The notes under the pieces: generated by a model
Databases searched by the model: none
The model's input: the letters and a program-made list of their open reading frames with translations, nothing else
What the model was told of the DNA's origin: nothing
From: Reinekea marina
GTDB lineage: Bacteria; Pseudomonadota; Gammaproteobacteria; Pseudomonadales; Natronospirillaceae
DNA: 64,000 nucleotides
Direction of reading: 5' to 3'
Assembly (NCBI RefSeq): GCF_030409715.1
Contig: NZ_JAUFQI010000001.1
Location: 1,673,001-1,737,000 of the forward strand
Translations under genes and position numbers: made by a program
Shown here: one piece after another, positions 25,967-35,293 of the stretch
Numbering within the stretch: position 1 is the stretch's first letter
Layout: each line of letters starts with the position of its first letter

Positions 25967-26737
25967 ATGCAAGTCTGGTCAGTCGCTAACCAAAAAGGCG
26001 GCGTCGGTAAAACTACCTCTGTAGTGTCCATTGGCGCATTGCTTGCTGAACAAGGCCACCGGGTCTTATTGTTTGATCTTGACCCACAAGGGTCACTGAC
26101 CAGTTATTTTGGCCACAACCCAGATGACATTGCGCACAGTGCCTTTGATTTATTTATGAACAATGGCGAAATTCCTGATGAAGTGTTGAATGAAGTGATT
26201 ATAAAGACTAGTGTTGAAAATATGGACATGATTCCAGCTTCAACGGCATTAGCAACCTTAGAGCGTAACATCAGCCAACAAGAAGGTATGGGGTTGGTCG
26301 TGTCTAAAACACTGGCAAAGTTGTGGGATGATTACGATTTTGCATTGATCGATACTCCGCCATTGTTAGGTGTTTTGCTGATAAATTCATTGGCGGCTTG
26401 TCGAAAGCTGTTGGTTCCAGTTCAAACTGAATTCCTTGCGCTTAAAGGATTAGAGCGAATGGTTCATACCATTTCAATGGTCATGAGATCGCAAAAAAGA
26501 GATTTAGATTATCTTGTTATTCCAACGATGTTTGATCGTCGAACTCAGGCTTCCACAAAAACCTTAAAAGCTTTAAGAGAGCAACACGAAGGCCACATAT
26601 GGCATACTGCCATTCCTGTAGACACTCGCCTTCGTGATGCAAGTCGAGAAGGGAAAGCCATTAACCAGTTGGATCGAAATTCTCGCGGTGCGCGGGCCTA
26701 CAGCATATTGCTTAAAACACTCTTAGAGCCGAAATAA
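25967..26737 (+). CDS. parC: ParA-type polar ATPase ParC of the chemotaxis locus
   Basis: A 256-residue ParA/Soj-family ATPase. KGGVGKTTSVVS is the deviant Walker A motif with the signature first Lys, FDLDPQGSLTSYFG is the A' motif, and LIDTPPLLG is Walker B. In Vibrio the homologous ParC recruits chemoreceptor arrays to the old pole together with ParP; Pseudomonas has the same gene at this locus. It is too short for a plasmid ParA with a DNA-binding N terminus. It has its own FliA promoter. Confidence 0.9.
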   Translation: MQVWSVANQKGGVGKTTSVVSIGALLAEQGHRVLLFDLDPQGSLTSYFGHNPDDIAHSAFDLFMNNGEIPDEVLNEVIIKTSVENMDMIPASTALATLERNISQQEGMGLVVSKTLAKLWDDYDFALIDTPPLLGVLLINSLAACRKLLVPVQTEFLALKGLERMVHTISMVMRSQKRDLDYLVIPTMFDRRTQASTKTLKALREQHEGHIWHTAIPVDTRLRDASREGKAINQLDRNSRGARAYSILLKTLLEPK

Positions 26738-26796
26738 ATGATGACCTGGGCTGCAGTAAATATTAAACCCGTTTTTAGCCAAAGGTGTGCTTAGTT

Positions 26797-27657
<861 letters not shown>

Positions 27658-27711
27658 CGGAATGCCAAATCTAGTCTATTATTAGTTGATGAATGTCGTG
27701 GAGGAAGTTTA

Positions 27712-28191
27712 ATGACAGCACAAACACTGAAAGCCGGAGATGATCCTATTCTCCAGTGGGTTACTTTCCGATTGGAAAATGAGACCTATGGTATCAACGT
27801 TATGCAAGTCTCTGAAGTGCTGCGTTATAACGAAATTGCGCCCGTGCCAGGTGCGCCGTCTTATGTAATTGGCATTATTAACTTGCGCGGTAATGTCGTG
27901 ACCGTGGTTGATACGCGTGAACGCTTTGGGTTGCCCAAAACCGATATCACCGACAGTACTCGTATTGTCATGCTTGAAACGGATGATCAGGTGGTGGGTA
28001 TTTTAGTTGATGCGGTTGCCGAAGTGGTGTATTTGCGTCAATCAGAAATAGAAGTCGCCCCGAACGTTGGCAATAACGAAAACGCCCGTTACATTCAAGG
28101 GGTTAGCCATAAGAATGACGAATTACTCATTTTAATCGAAATCAAAAATTTATTGACTGAGACTGAGTGGGCCGAATTGGCCGAATTGTAA
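27712..28191 (+). CDS. cheW: Chemotaxis coupling protein CheW
   Basis: A 159-residue single CheW domain that couples chemoreceptors to CheA. VTFRLENETYGINVMQVSEVLR, then APSYVIGIINLRGNVVTVVD, then VVGILVDAVAEVVYL are typical. It is 54 bases after parP, with GGAGG upstream of its ATG. Together with the CheA P5 domain and the ParP CheW-like domain, this region encodes three members of the fold. Confidence 0.97.
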   Translation: MTAQTLKAGDDPILQWVTFRLENETYGINVMQVSEVLRYNEIAPVPGAPSYVIGIINLRGNVVTVVDTRERFGLPKTDITDSTRIVMLETDDQVVGILVDAVAEVVYLRQSEIEVAPNVGNNENARYIQGVSHKNDELLILIEIKNLLTETEWAELAEL

Positions 28192-28246
28192 AATTGGCCT
28201 GATTTATGCTGAATAGAATAAAACGTCAATAAATTGGAGCCCCCCA

Positions 28247-28687
28247 ATGACCTCTATTCTTTCAGCATTTTCATTAAACTTCGTTGAAGTCACACTATTT
28301 TCCATTGTATTACTCCTTTCAGTGATCACCTTCGTCAGCAATAAACGGCGTATTAATAGACTCGAAAATAGATTAGAACAAGCGCAAGCTCTGCTTACTC
28401 GAGAGATCAAGATGGTCAACCAAGGTGCGATCGGTGTTGGGCGTCGATTTGCTCAAGTTGAGAAAAAAATTAAGTCGGGCGGTTCAACAGTGGCTTCCTT
28501 TTCTAGCGTAAAGCCTAAGTCTGAAGAAAAACCATTGTCTAACGCGTCGAAATTTGCTCAAATTCAACAACAGGCAGCGAAATTAGATGTTCAAAAACCG
28601 AAAAGGAACACCGCTGCGCCCAAAGGATTGACTACAAAGGCGGAACAAACATTAACTTCTTGGTTGAAAGAACAACAAACCGCTTAA
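28247..28687 (+). CDS. DUF2802 membrane-anchored coiled-coil protein
   Basis: A 146-residue protein with an N-terminal membrane helix (~residues 10-30), a basic coiled coil (RRINRLENRLEQAQALL), and the NQGAIGVGRRFAQVEKKI segment characteristic of DUF2802. Such genes commonly follow cheW at the end of the polar flagellar/chemotaxis locus in Pseudomonas and Vibrio relatives, but the role is not established. The C terminus ends in a helical TSWLKEQQTA. Its last 28 bases overlap the next gene. Confidence 0.85.
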   Translation: MTSILSAFSLNFVEVTLFSIVLLLSVITFVSNKRRINRLENRLEQAQALLTREIKMVNQGAIGVGRRFAQVEKKIKSGGSTVASFSSVKPKSEEKPLSNASKFAQIQQQAAKLDVQKPKRNTAAPKGLTTKAEQTLTSWLKEQQTA

Positions 28688-29421
28688 TAAGCGCACCCTT
28701 ATTTTGTTTACTTGCACTGCTGTTTAGCCTAAACAGCGGTGCCTATGCGCAAAACAACGACCCTCTTGAGCCCATAAACCGTGTGTCGCATGGTTTTAAT
28801 GAGGTGCTTGATACCTTTTTGTTAAAACCCGTCTCTAAAACTTACCAATTTATCATGCCAGAATTCGCCGAGCGTGGCGTACGGAACGTTTTTACAAATG
28901 TCGGCGAAGTGCGGAATATTGTGCATAACGGTTTGCAAGGTAAAGGCAAAGGTGTGCTGCAATCTACAGGGCGGCTATTAATTAACTCGACAGTGGGCAT
29001 TGGAGGGTTGTTTGATGTTGCTACTAAAATTGGCATTCCTGTCGAACGAGAAGATCTTGGCCAAACGTTGGGGAGTTGGGGTGTAAAGCCGGGGCCTTAC
29101 CTAGTAGTACCATTTTTTGGGCCTTCCTCGTTGCGTGATTCGCTTGGCTTATTTGGCGACCCGGCACTGAGCCCAATCACATACGCGCCCGTTCAGGTAG
29201 AAATTAAAACCGGCCTGAGCCTTTTGTCGGCTGTTCAGACTCGAGCCGATCTGTTATCGGCCGAAGGGATACTCGCTGGAGATACCTATGTCAATTATCG
29301 CGAAGCATACTTATCTAAGCGCGAATTCGACGTCAATGATGGCCAAATCGAAACCGATGACTTTATAGATGACGATTTCGAAATGGACGAAGATGAAGGC
29401 TTCTTAGATGAAGCGTTTTAA
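28660..29421 (+). CDS. mlaA: MlaA/VacJ family outer-membrane lipid asymmetry protein
   Basis: A 253-residue protein with an N-terminal signal sequence (cleavage near AYA|QN) and the MlaA domain: DPLEPINRVSHGFNE, then NVFTNVGEVRNIVHNGLQGK, then GLFDVATKIGIP and GPYLVVPFFGPSS. MlaA removes mislocalised phospholipid from the outer leaflet with the MlaBCDEF system. No lipobox cysteine is seen at the cleavage site, unlike E. coli MlaA. The C terminus is an acidic Asp/Glu-rich tail. The only usable start is TTG 28660, inside the preceding gene, implying coupling. In Pseudomonas vacJ also precedes a PilZ gene, rssB and rssC. Confidence 0.88.
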   Translation: MVERTTNRLISAPLFCLLALLFSLNSGAYAQNNDPLEPINRVSHGFNEVLDTFLLKPVSKTYQFIMPEFAERGVRNVFTNVGEVRNIVHNGLQGKGKGVLQSTGRLLINSTVGIGGLFDVATKIGIPVEREDLGQTLGSWGVKPGPYLVVPFFGPSSLRDSLGLFGDPALSPITYAPVQVEIKTGLSLLSAVQTRADLLSAEGILAGDTYVNYREAYLSKREFDVNDGQIETDDFIDDDFEMDEDEGFLDEAF

Positions 29422-29720
29422 CTGATCGATTTCACTTCTAAGCCAATATCGAATTTTGTTTCACTCAGCTCAATGCATCGGACCACATCGCACTGGGCTT
29501 CCATCGATTGAAACTGTGCGTTGGGTGATTCAACGATCACCACAACACTGGAGCTCACGGCAATCGCCTTGTTAGACTCCAAATGCATGCCTGTCGCGCT
29601 TAAATCAACTACTTTCACCGCGAGAGAGGTTCCATCTGCCTCGGTAAGAGTGGCTGTGGCGTTCATCGTCATTCGAATAAAGTCACGCTTTTCCTCATAG
29701 TCTTTGTCGATCAAGCTCAT
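29418..29720 (-). CDS. PilZ domain protein
   Basis: A 100-residue PilZ protein, probably a c-di-GMP receptor. KRDFIRMTM supplies the RxxxR-like N-terminal motif (here K-R-D-F-I-R) and DLSATGMHLES the D/NxSxxG motif. ATG 29720 has AGGAG 7 bases upstream. The frame is open to 29918 but the extra 66 residues show no domain. It overlaps mlaA tail to tail by 4 bases and is divergent from rssB. Confidence 0.88.
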   Translation of the reverse strand: MSLIDKDYEEKRDFIRMTMNATATLTEADGTSLAVKVVDLSATGMHLESNKAIAVSSSVVVIVESPNAQFQSMEAQCDVVRCIELSETKFDIGLEVKSIS

Positions 29721-29863
29721 TTTAACGCTCCTGTGGTGGTCTCTTTGGTGCATTCTTGTGCAATACCAATATCTGATAAAAATGTCGCTGTCAAAACTAT
29801 TGCGTTTAGAACGTAGTAAGGCTACGGTGACGACACAAGACACAAATGTAAGTATCGAAGCCG

Positions 29864-31039
29864 ATGACCAATGCGACTTTATTAATTGTAGATGATGAAA
29901 AGGCGGTAAGAGAATCAATTGCGGCCTATTTTGAAGACAGTGGCTACCAGGTTAGAGAAGCCAGCAATGGCGCCTTAGGTCTTGAAATTTTTGAACAAGA
30001 AAGCCCCGATTTAGTCATTTGCGACCTGAGAATGCCAGGAATGGATGGCTTGGTGCTATTGAAGAAAATCATGCAAGCTTCTGACGAAACTCCGGTCATT
30101 GTCGTTTCTGGGGCTGGTGTCATGACTGATGTCGTTGAAGCCCTCCGTTTAGGTGCTTCCGATTACCTAATGAAACCCGTTGTCGATTTAAGTGTATTAG
30201 AACATACGGTAGAACGCGCGTTAGAGCGGTCTAATTTAATGAAAGAAAATACTCGTTATCGTGAAGAGCTTGAGCAACGTAATACCGAGCTTCAAGATCA
30301 TGTCAATCGTTTGAAATTAGACTTACAAGCCGGTCGAGCCGTACAAGAGCGTTTATTACCTAGGTTTGAATTAGAGCAAAATGGTTATCATGTTAAACAT
30401 AATATGGTGCCCTCGACCTACTTAAGCGGCGATTTAGTCGATTATTTTGAAATTGGTCCCGATCAATTTGTTTTTTATATTGCGGACGTATCCGGACACG
30501 GCGCCAGCTCAGCGTTGATCACCTTGTTAATTAAAACCCAAATAGATCGATATCGAGACGAACTTGAAAACAATACTTCTGATATTGTCTTAAACCCAGC
30601 TCAGGTGTTACGTCAGATCAGTTTAGATCTGCTTAAAACCCAAACTAATAAGCACGCTACTATGTTCTATGGGGTCATTGATACCTCAATACACCGAATG
30701 GAATACTCTGTGGCCGCTCATTTTCCTGCACCCATTCTTTGTTTTGAAGAAAAATGCACATCTATTGAGCCTGAATCTTTAGCGGTCGGCCTTTTTGACG
30801 ATGCGAACTACAGTTCACATAAAATAGATTTATCGGGGTTCAAAAATCTGACGCTATTGTCTGACGGTATCTTCGAATTGATGCAAGAGCCAACATTAGC
30901 TGAAAAAGAGAAGCGTTTACTTGAGTTGGTGACCCGCCCGAATCATACTATGCACGATTTTCTTGATCAGCTCAGGAAAGATGGGTTAACGAATGGTGCA
31001 CCAGACGATATTACTGTGCTAACCATTGAACTGTATTAA
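29864..31039 (+). CDS. rssB: Fused response regulator / PP2C phosphatase (RssB-like)
   Basis: A 391-residue protein. Residues 1-120 are a receiver with VDDEKAVRES, phospho-Asp D54 in VICDLRMPGMDG, and YLMKPV. A coiled-coil linker (~120-165) leads to a SpoIIE/PP2C phosphatase domain (~175-390) with SGDLVDYFEI, FYIADVSGHGASSAL and GAPDDITVL carrying the metal-binding Asp residues. The likely role is to dephosphorylate the STAS protein encoded next door. The same gene pair, with mlaA and a PilZ gene upstream, is found in Pseudomonas (rssB-rssC). No anti-sigma kinase domain is fused. Confidence 0.88.
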   Translation: MTNATLLIVDDEKAVRESIAAYFEDSGYQVREASNGALGLEIFEQESPDLVICDLRMPGMDGLVLLKKIMQASDETPVIVVSGAGVMTDVVEALRLGASDYLMKPVVDLSVLEHTVERALERSNLMKENTRYREELEQRNTELQDHVNRLKLDLQAGRAVQERLLPRFELEQNGYHVKHNMVPSTYLSGDLVDYFEIGPDQFVFYIADVSGHGASSALITLLIKTQIDRYRDELENNTSDIVLNPAQVLRQISLDLLKTQTNKHATMFYGVIDTSIHRMEYSVAAHFPAPILCFEEKCTSIEPESLAVGLFDDANYSSHKIDLSGFKNLTLLSDGIFELMQEPTLAEKEKRLLELVTRPNHTMHDFLDQLRKDGLTNGAPDDITVLTIELY

Positions 31040-31060
31040 GTATTATAAGGTAGTTAGTTC

Positions 31061-31558
31061 ATGAGTAATGGACGAGTGTTAATTGCAAACCGTGAAGGCA
31101 GTTATTTAGTAAAGCTGACCGGTGATGTGCGCATGACATTATGCACGACAATTGATAATTGCTTGCAATTAATGATTCAAGACCCAAAATTTTCGTCCGT
31201 TATTGTTGATGTAACAGAGGCCGAAGGCATAGACAGCACAAGCCTTGGTTTACTGGCTAAGATATCGCGAGTGGCCGTTTCGAAAATGGATGAACTGCCC
31301 ACCTTGATCAGTTCAAACCCTGATATTACCCGAGTGTTAGAGACAATGGGGTTTAGGAATCGAGTGTTTGTCATCGTCACCTCGGCTGAAGTCGACAATG
31401 TGAGCCTACCTTTGACAGAAGCAAAGGTAATTCCCGCCGATGAGCAATCTGCTCAGGCCAGGGTACTTGAAGCACATAAAATATTGATGACGCTCAACGA
31501 CCACAACAAGGTTGCATTTAAAGAGCTTGTTGAGTGCATTGAACAAACAAATACCTAA
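31061..31558 (+). CDS. rssC: STAS-domain anti-sigma factor antagonist (RssC-like)
   Basis: A 165-residue protein with an N-terminal STAS domain (~1-105). VIVDVTEAEGIDSTSLGLLAK contains the phosphorylatable Ser of anti-anti-sigma factors (the DST in GIDST). A C-terminal helical extension (~115-165) follows. It starts 22 bases after rssB and is the presumed substrate of that phosphatase. No HATPase anti-sigma kinase is encoded in the window, so the output partner lies elsewhere. Confidence 0.85.
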   Translation: MSNGRVLIANREGSYLVKLTGDVRMTLCTTIDNCLQLMIQDPKFSSVIVDVTEAEGIDSTSLGLLAKISRVAVSKMDELPTLISSNPDITRVLETMGFRNRVFVIVTSAEVDNVSLPLTEAKVIPADEQSAQARVLEAHKILMTLNDHNKVAFKELVECIEQTNT

Positions 31559-31567
31559 GGAAAAAGT

Positions 31568-32605
31568 GTGACCAAATCTAACCAATCTCCGACTTACCAT
31601 GTCACTGTACTGGGAGGCGGGAGTTTCGGAACAGCCATAGCCAATATTTCTGCATTAAATAATCACCAAGTTACCCTGTGGATGCGTAACGAAAAGCAAG
31701 CCGATGACATTACTCATAACCGTGAAAACTCACGGTATTTACCCGGTTTAACGTTACACGACAATTTATCGCCTAGCCTTAATCTTCAAGAGTCAGTTCG
31801 TTCTGCCGATTTTGTTTTTGTTGCGGTTCCGAGTAAAGCATTCCGCTCGGTTCTAGAAGAGGCGGTACCTTTTTTAAAAGCAGATGCAAAATTAATAAGC
31901 CTAACCAAAGGCATCGAGCCTCATTCGTTTAAGTTAATGAGTCAAATTCTACAAGAGGTGGTGCCTAATCATGACGTAGGCGTTATTTCTGGTCCTAATC
32001 TCGCTAAAGAGATCGCAGATGATCAAATTTCAGCAACGGTAGTAGCTTCCGAAAGCCCCGAACTACGTGCTCAAGTGCAAGAGATGTTGAGCTGTCAGTC
32101 GTTTCGCGTCTATGGTAATCCAGATATTTACGGTGTAGAAATGGCCGGCGCAATTAAAAACATTTACGCGATCGTTGCAGGATTAGCTGCTGCGTTGGGC
32201 ATGGCAGACAACACCAAAGCCGCGATTATTACGCGTTCATTAGCCGAAATGTCTCGGTTTGCCGTAAAGTTAGGTGCTAACCCGATGACGTTCCTTGGTT
32301 TAGCTGGCGTTGGCGATCTTATAGTCACTTGCTCGTCTAAACTGAGCCGAAACTATCGTGTGGGTTACTATATAGGCGAAGGTTTAACATTAAAACAGGC
32401 CATTAAAAAAATTGGTGAAACGGCCGAAGGTATTAATACATTACGAATGGTTAATGACAAAGCTGAAGAGTTGGGTGTATACATGCCTCTCGTAAAGGGC
32501 TTATATGCGGTCATTTACGAAGATATGCCAATATCAGCTATTGCCAGTAAACTGATGTCTGGTGATTTGGCGCAAGATGTTGAGTACATGACTGATCAAC
32601 CTTAA
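31568..32605 (+). CDS. gpsA: Glycerol-3-phosphate dehydrogenase [NAD(P)+]
   Basis: A 345-residue cytosolic enzyme reducing dihydroxyacetone phosphate to sn-glycerol 3-phosphate for phospholipid synthesis. VLGGGSFGTAIA is the NAD(P) loop, FVAVPSKAFR and SLTKGIE line the pocket, GPNLAKEIA follows, and GAIKNIYAI has the catalytic Lys. The C-terminal domain shows LAGVGDLIVTCSS and SRNYRVG. Start GTG 31568 with GGA upstream, 9 bases after rssC. Confidence 0.96.
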   Translation: MTKSNQSPTYHVTVLGGGSFGTAIANISALNNHQVTLWMRNEKQADDITHNRENSRYLPGLTLHDNLSPSLNLQESVRSADFVFVAVPSKAFRSVLEEAVPFLKADAKLISLTKGIEPHSFKLMSQILQEVVPNHDVGVISGPNLAKEIADDQISATVVASESPELRAQVQEMLSCQSFRVYGNPDIYGVEMAGAIKNIYAIVAGLAAALGMADNTKAAIITRSLAEMSRFAVKLGANPMTFLGLAGVGDLIVTCSSKLSRNYRVGYYIGEGLTLKQAIKKIGETAEGINTLRMVNDKAEELGVYMPLVKGLYAVIYEDMPISAIASKLMSGDLAQDVEYMTDQP

Positions 32606-32615
32606 GGAGAAATCC

Positions 32616-32915
32616 ATGTTAGCCGAAGATCGTGAGCACCATATTTTCAAGTTGTTGTTTATATTGCTGTTCTGGGTATTTTTTAGAATCAGTATGGCAA
32701 TTACTGTCGTCGTGGGGATCATTCAGTGGGTGATGCTGTGGTTCGAAGACGAGCCAAATCAAACACTGTTTAAGTTTTCTCAACAGTTAACGATATTTCA
32801 AACTCAAATATCTGCCTACATGACGTTTCAGTCAAATGAGAAGGTATTTCCGTTTAATGACTGGCCAGAAGTGCCTCAGAGCACATCAGAAGACGCAGAC
32901 GAAACTTCTCTATGA
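32616..32915 (+). CDS. DUF4389 small membrane protein
   Basis: A 99-residue protein with one long hydrophobic segment (~residues 11-42: KLLFILLFWVFFRISMAI and onward) and a soluble C-terminal region ending in acidic residues. The pattern is that of DUF4389 proteins, which have no assigned function. AAGGAG precedes ATG 32616. It sits between gpsA (10 bases) and sixA (4-base overlap), so it is likely in one operon with them. Confidence 0.8.
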   Translation: MLAEDREHHIFKLLFILLFWVFFRISMAITVVVGIIQWVMLWFEDEPNQTLFKFSQQLTIFQTQISAYMTFQSNEKVFPFNDWPEVPQSTSEDADETSL

Positions 32916-33352
32916 AACTGTATTTGATGCGTCATGGTGAAGCTGAGCCTTATCAACAAAACGATTCTGGTCGAGCGTTAACCTCAACAGGGCGAGGGTC
33001 TGTCGCCAGTAAAGCCCGCTTGATTCCAGCCGTTGATGTTATGTATGTCAGCCCCTATTTAAGGGCCTTGCAAAGTGCCGATATTTTGGTCGACCAAGGC
33101 GTTAGTGTAAAGCATCGGATCGTTGATGACCGAGTGACTCCTGATTGCAATCTAGAACCTATCATTGATGAACTTTTGCGTCCTGATGAGCCCGTTCAAC
33201 TCATTGTGGCGCATAACCCTTTGCTGTCGCGTTTAACTCGGCATTTAGCCGGAGAAGAAGCCCGAGGCGTGAATTTAGCAACAGCGCAGGTAGCTTGTTT
33301 AGAAGCTGATGAATTTTTACCGGGTTGCGCTACTTTACTTTGGGTGAAATAA
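32912..33352 (+). CDS. sixA: Phosphohistidine phosphatase SixA
   Basis: A 146-residue histidine phosphatase superfamily protein. LYLMRHGEAEP holds the catalytic RHG, and VAHNPLLSRL has the second catalytic His. SixA removes phosphate from phospho-His of proteins such as Hpt domains or the nitrogen PTS. Start codon overlaps the DUF4389 stop (ATGA). Length is the usual one for SixA. Confidence 0.92.
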   Translation: MKLYLMRHGEAEPYQQNDSGRALTSTGRGSVASKARLIPAVDVMYVSPYLRALQSADILVDQGVSVKHRIVDDRVTPDCNLEPIIDELLRPDEPVQLIVAHNPLLSRLTRHLAGEEARGVNLATAQVACLEADEFLPGCATLLWVK

Positions 33353-33392
33353 ATCTCCGAATCGTTGAATTAAACAGCTAAAAGAGGCTGAA

Positions 33393-33845
33393 ATGGCAAA
33401 ACCGAATCCAAAAAATAGTAAGAAGCGAAAGCAAGAGCCAAAAGGTTCACCGTTAGGCATCGGCTTGGCAGTCGTGGTTATTATGATGTTGATTACATTC
33501 ATCATGAGTAATTTAGGTGGATTCGCTGGCGTTCAAGGGCTATTTGGCGGCGGAAGTAACATTGAAGGGCAAGCCCAGGGGAGCTTGCAGAAGGCGGTAC
33601 AAACCTGTCGGAATCAGGTTCGTGCACAATTGGGAGATCGACTGTCTAAAACCTATTTAGATGAAATGTCGACGCGCTATGATGAAGGCAAGAAAGAATA
33701 TTTAGTATTCATTGATGTTGTAATCAAGGGGCTTGAAAAAGACAAATACTATTATGAATGCCAGGTTTCTGCGGTAAACCAGAGAATTTTAAAAGCCCAG
33801 TTAACAGCACCTCCCGGTGCCTTTCAGCAAATAGAACTGCAATAA
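33393..33845 (+). CDS. Hypothetical membrane-anchored protein
   Basis: 150 residues that I do not recognise. Residues 1-22 are strongly basic (KPNPKNSKKRKQEPK), 23-43 form one membrane helix, and a Gly-rich hinge (GLFGGGSNIEGQAQG) leads to a ~90-residue outer domain with two cysteines (TCRNQ and YECQV) and a mixed alpha/beta look. Topology would be N-in with a periplasmic C-terminal domain. It follows sixA by 40 bases. Confidence 0.6.
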   Translation: MAKPNPKNSKKRKQEPKGSPLGIGLAVVVIMMLITFIMSNLGGFAGVQGLFGGGSNIEGQAQGSLQKAVQTCRNQVRAQLGDRLSKTYLDEMSTRYDEGKKEYLVFIDVVIKGLEKDKYYYECQVSAVNQRILKAQLTAPPGAFQQIELQ

Positions 33846-33878
33846 AACATGGAATGCGGGTGGGTCTTCCATTAAATA

Positions 33879-34226
33879 ATGGGGCGGGTAATGAAACCTA
33901 ATCTTAAGAAAATATCAACGATAGTCGCAGCTGCAAATGATCAATTTGATGCCAATAACAGTCGCATCGATACTGTATTAGGCATGATAGATTCCGGTTT
34001 GCGAAAGCAAGGCATTCAAGCGGATGCCATAACAGTTGACTGCATTCCTTTAGATAAAAAAATTGTCTTTTTATTGCACGATCAAAAACCCGATATAGTC
34101 ACCATTGCTTTAGGCAATAAAGCCGGTGATATTCACACCTCTAAAGACCACCCAATAGAAGACGTTACGGTTGAGCATGTTTTAAAAGTGATGCAAGAAA
34201 CCTTACTCGACAGCGAATCACCTTGA
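33879..34226 (+). CDS. Hypothetical protein
   Basis: About 115 residues, unrecognised. Predicted soluble and helical at the start, with an alpha/beta core (ITVDCIPLDKKIVFLLHD, PDIVTIALGNK) and an acidic C terminus. No signal or membrane segment. ATG 33879 and ATG 33891 are both possible, and neither has a convincing ribosome site. It may be co-transcribed with the membrane protein 33 bases upstream. Confidence 0.6.
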   Translation: MGRVMKPNLKKISTIVAAANDQFDANNSRIDTVLGMIDSGLRKQGIQADAITVDCIPLDKKIVFLLHDQKPDIVTIALGNKAGDIHTSKDHPIEDVTVEHVLKVMQETLLDSESP

Positions 34227-34327
34227 ATTAGATAATGCTGTCACCATCATCTAGTTAACTTCGTTTTCGGGTTTTACCGAACAACTTATTCCATTTTTTC
34301 AATCGAAAGCATTCATAGGAAGTACTG

Positions 34328-35182
34328 ATGTCAGATTCTATTTATTCTCCGCCTAAAGTTTGGACTTGGGAAGAAAAAAGCGGTGGCCAGTTTGCCAATA
34401 TAAACCGACCCATCGCAGGTGCAACGCACGACAAGCCATTGCCAGAAGGTAAGCACCCACTTCAGCTGCATTCATTGGCTACACCTAACGGTGTGAAAGT
34501 TACTATATTGTTAGAAGAGCTTGTGGAGTTAGGCATCGAAGCGGCCGAATACGATGCCTACACCATTAATATTGGCGAAGGAGAGCAGTTTGGTAGCGGA
34601 TTTGTTGAGGTAAACCCAAACTCTAAAATACCTGCGCTAATTGATAAAAGTGGTGACAAGCCTATTCGCTTGTTTGAGTCGGGCTCAATATTGGTTTATT
34701 TAGCCGAAAAATTTGATCAATTCATTCCGAAAGCGCCTGAAGCGAGAGCCGAATGCATGAATTGGTTGTTCTGGCAAATGGGCAGTGCGCCCTTCGTAGG
34801 CGGCGGATTCGGACACTTTTACCATTATGCGCCGGAAAAATACGAATACCCTATTAATCGCTATGCCATGGAAACCAAGCGTCAGCTCGACGTGTTAGAC
34901 AAGCATTTGGCCGACAATACCTACATGGTAGGAGATGAATACAGCATTGCTGATATGGCTATTTGGCCATGGTATGGAACCCTTGTGATTGGCACCATTT
35001 ACGACGCGCAGGAATTCTTAGACGTAGACAGTTATAAGAATGTTAAACGTTGGGCTGAGCAAATAGCGCAACGGCCGGCCGTTATTCGTGGGAAAAAGGT
35101 AAATTGTGTATGGGGTGATCCTTCAGATCAATTGCCTGAGCGCCATGATAAATCGGACTTTGATAAATTATTGTCTAAATAA
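34328..35182 (+). CDS. yghU: Glutathione-dependent disulfide reductase YghU (GST family)
   Basis: A 284-residue nu-class glutathione S-transferase. The start YSPPKVWTWE and the stretch LHSLATPNGVKVTILLEEL, then VNPNSKIPALID and ESGSILVYLAEK, are characteristic of YghU, which reduces organic hydroperoxides and has disulfide reductase activity using two bound glutathiones. The C-terminal helical domain ends with an extended tail typical of this group. AGGAAGTACTG precedes ATG 34328. A strong terminator follows. Confidence 0.95.
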   Translation: MSDSIYSPPKVWTWEEKSGGQFANINRPIAGATHDKPLPEGKHPLQLHSLATPNGVKVTILLEELVELGIEAAEYDAYTINIGEGEQFGSGFVEVNPNSKIPALIDKSGDKPIRLFESGSILVYLAEKFDQFIPKAPEARAECMNWLFWQMGSAPFVGGGFGHFYHYAPEKYEYPINRYAMETKRQLDVLDKHLADNTYMVGDEYSIADMAIWPWYGTLVIGTIYDAQEFLDVDSYKNVKRWAEQIAQRPAVIRGKKVNCVWGDPSDQLPERHDKSDFDKLLSK

Positions 35183-35189
35183 CGCGCTA

Positions 35190-35223
35190 AAAATAAGCAC
35201 TCCTTAAGAGTAGTGCTTATTTT
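35190..35223 (+). terminator. Rho-independent terminator after yghU
   Basis: AAAATAAGCACT (35190-35201) pairs perfectly with AGTGCTTATTTT (35212-35223) around a 10-base loop, with A and T tracts on the flanks, so it may work in both directions. Confidence 0.85.
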
Positions 35224-35293
35224 CAAACGGTTGTTTGAATTTCGGCGGGGCATTCTATAGAGTAGGGTTAATTACTTTTTAATACGAATTTAT

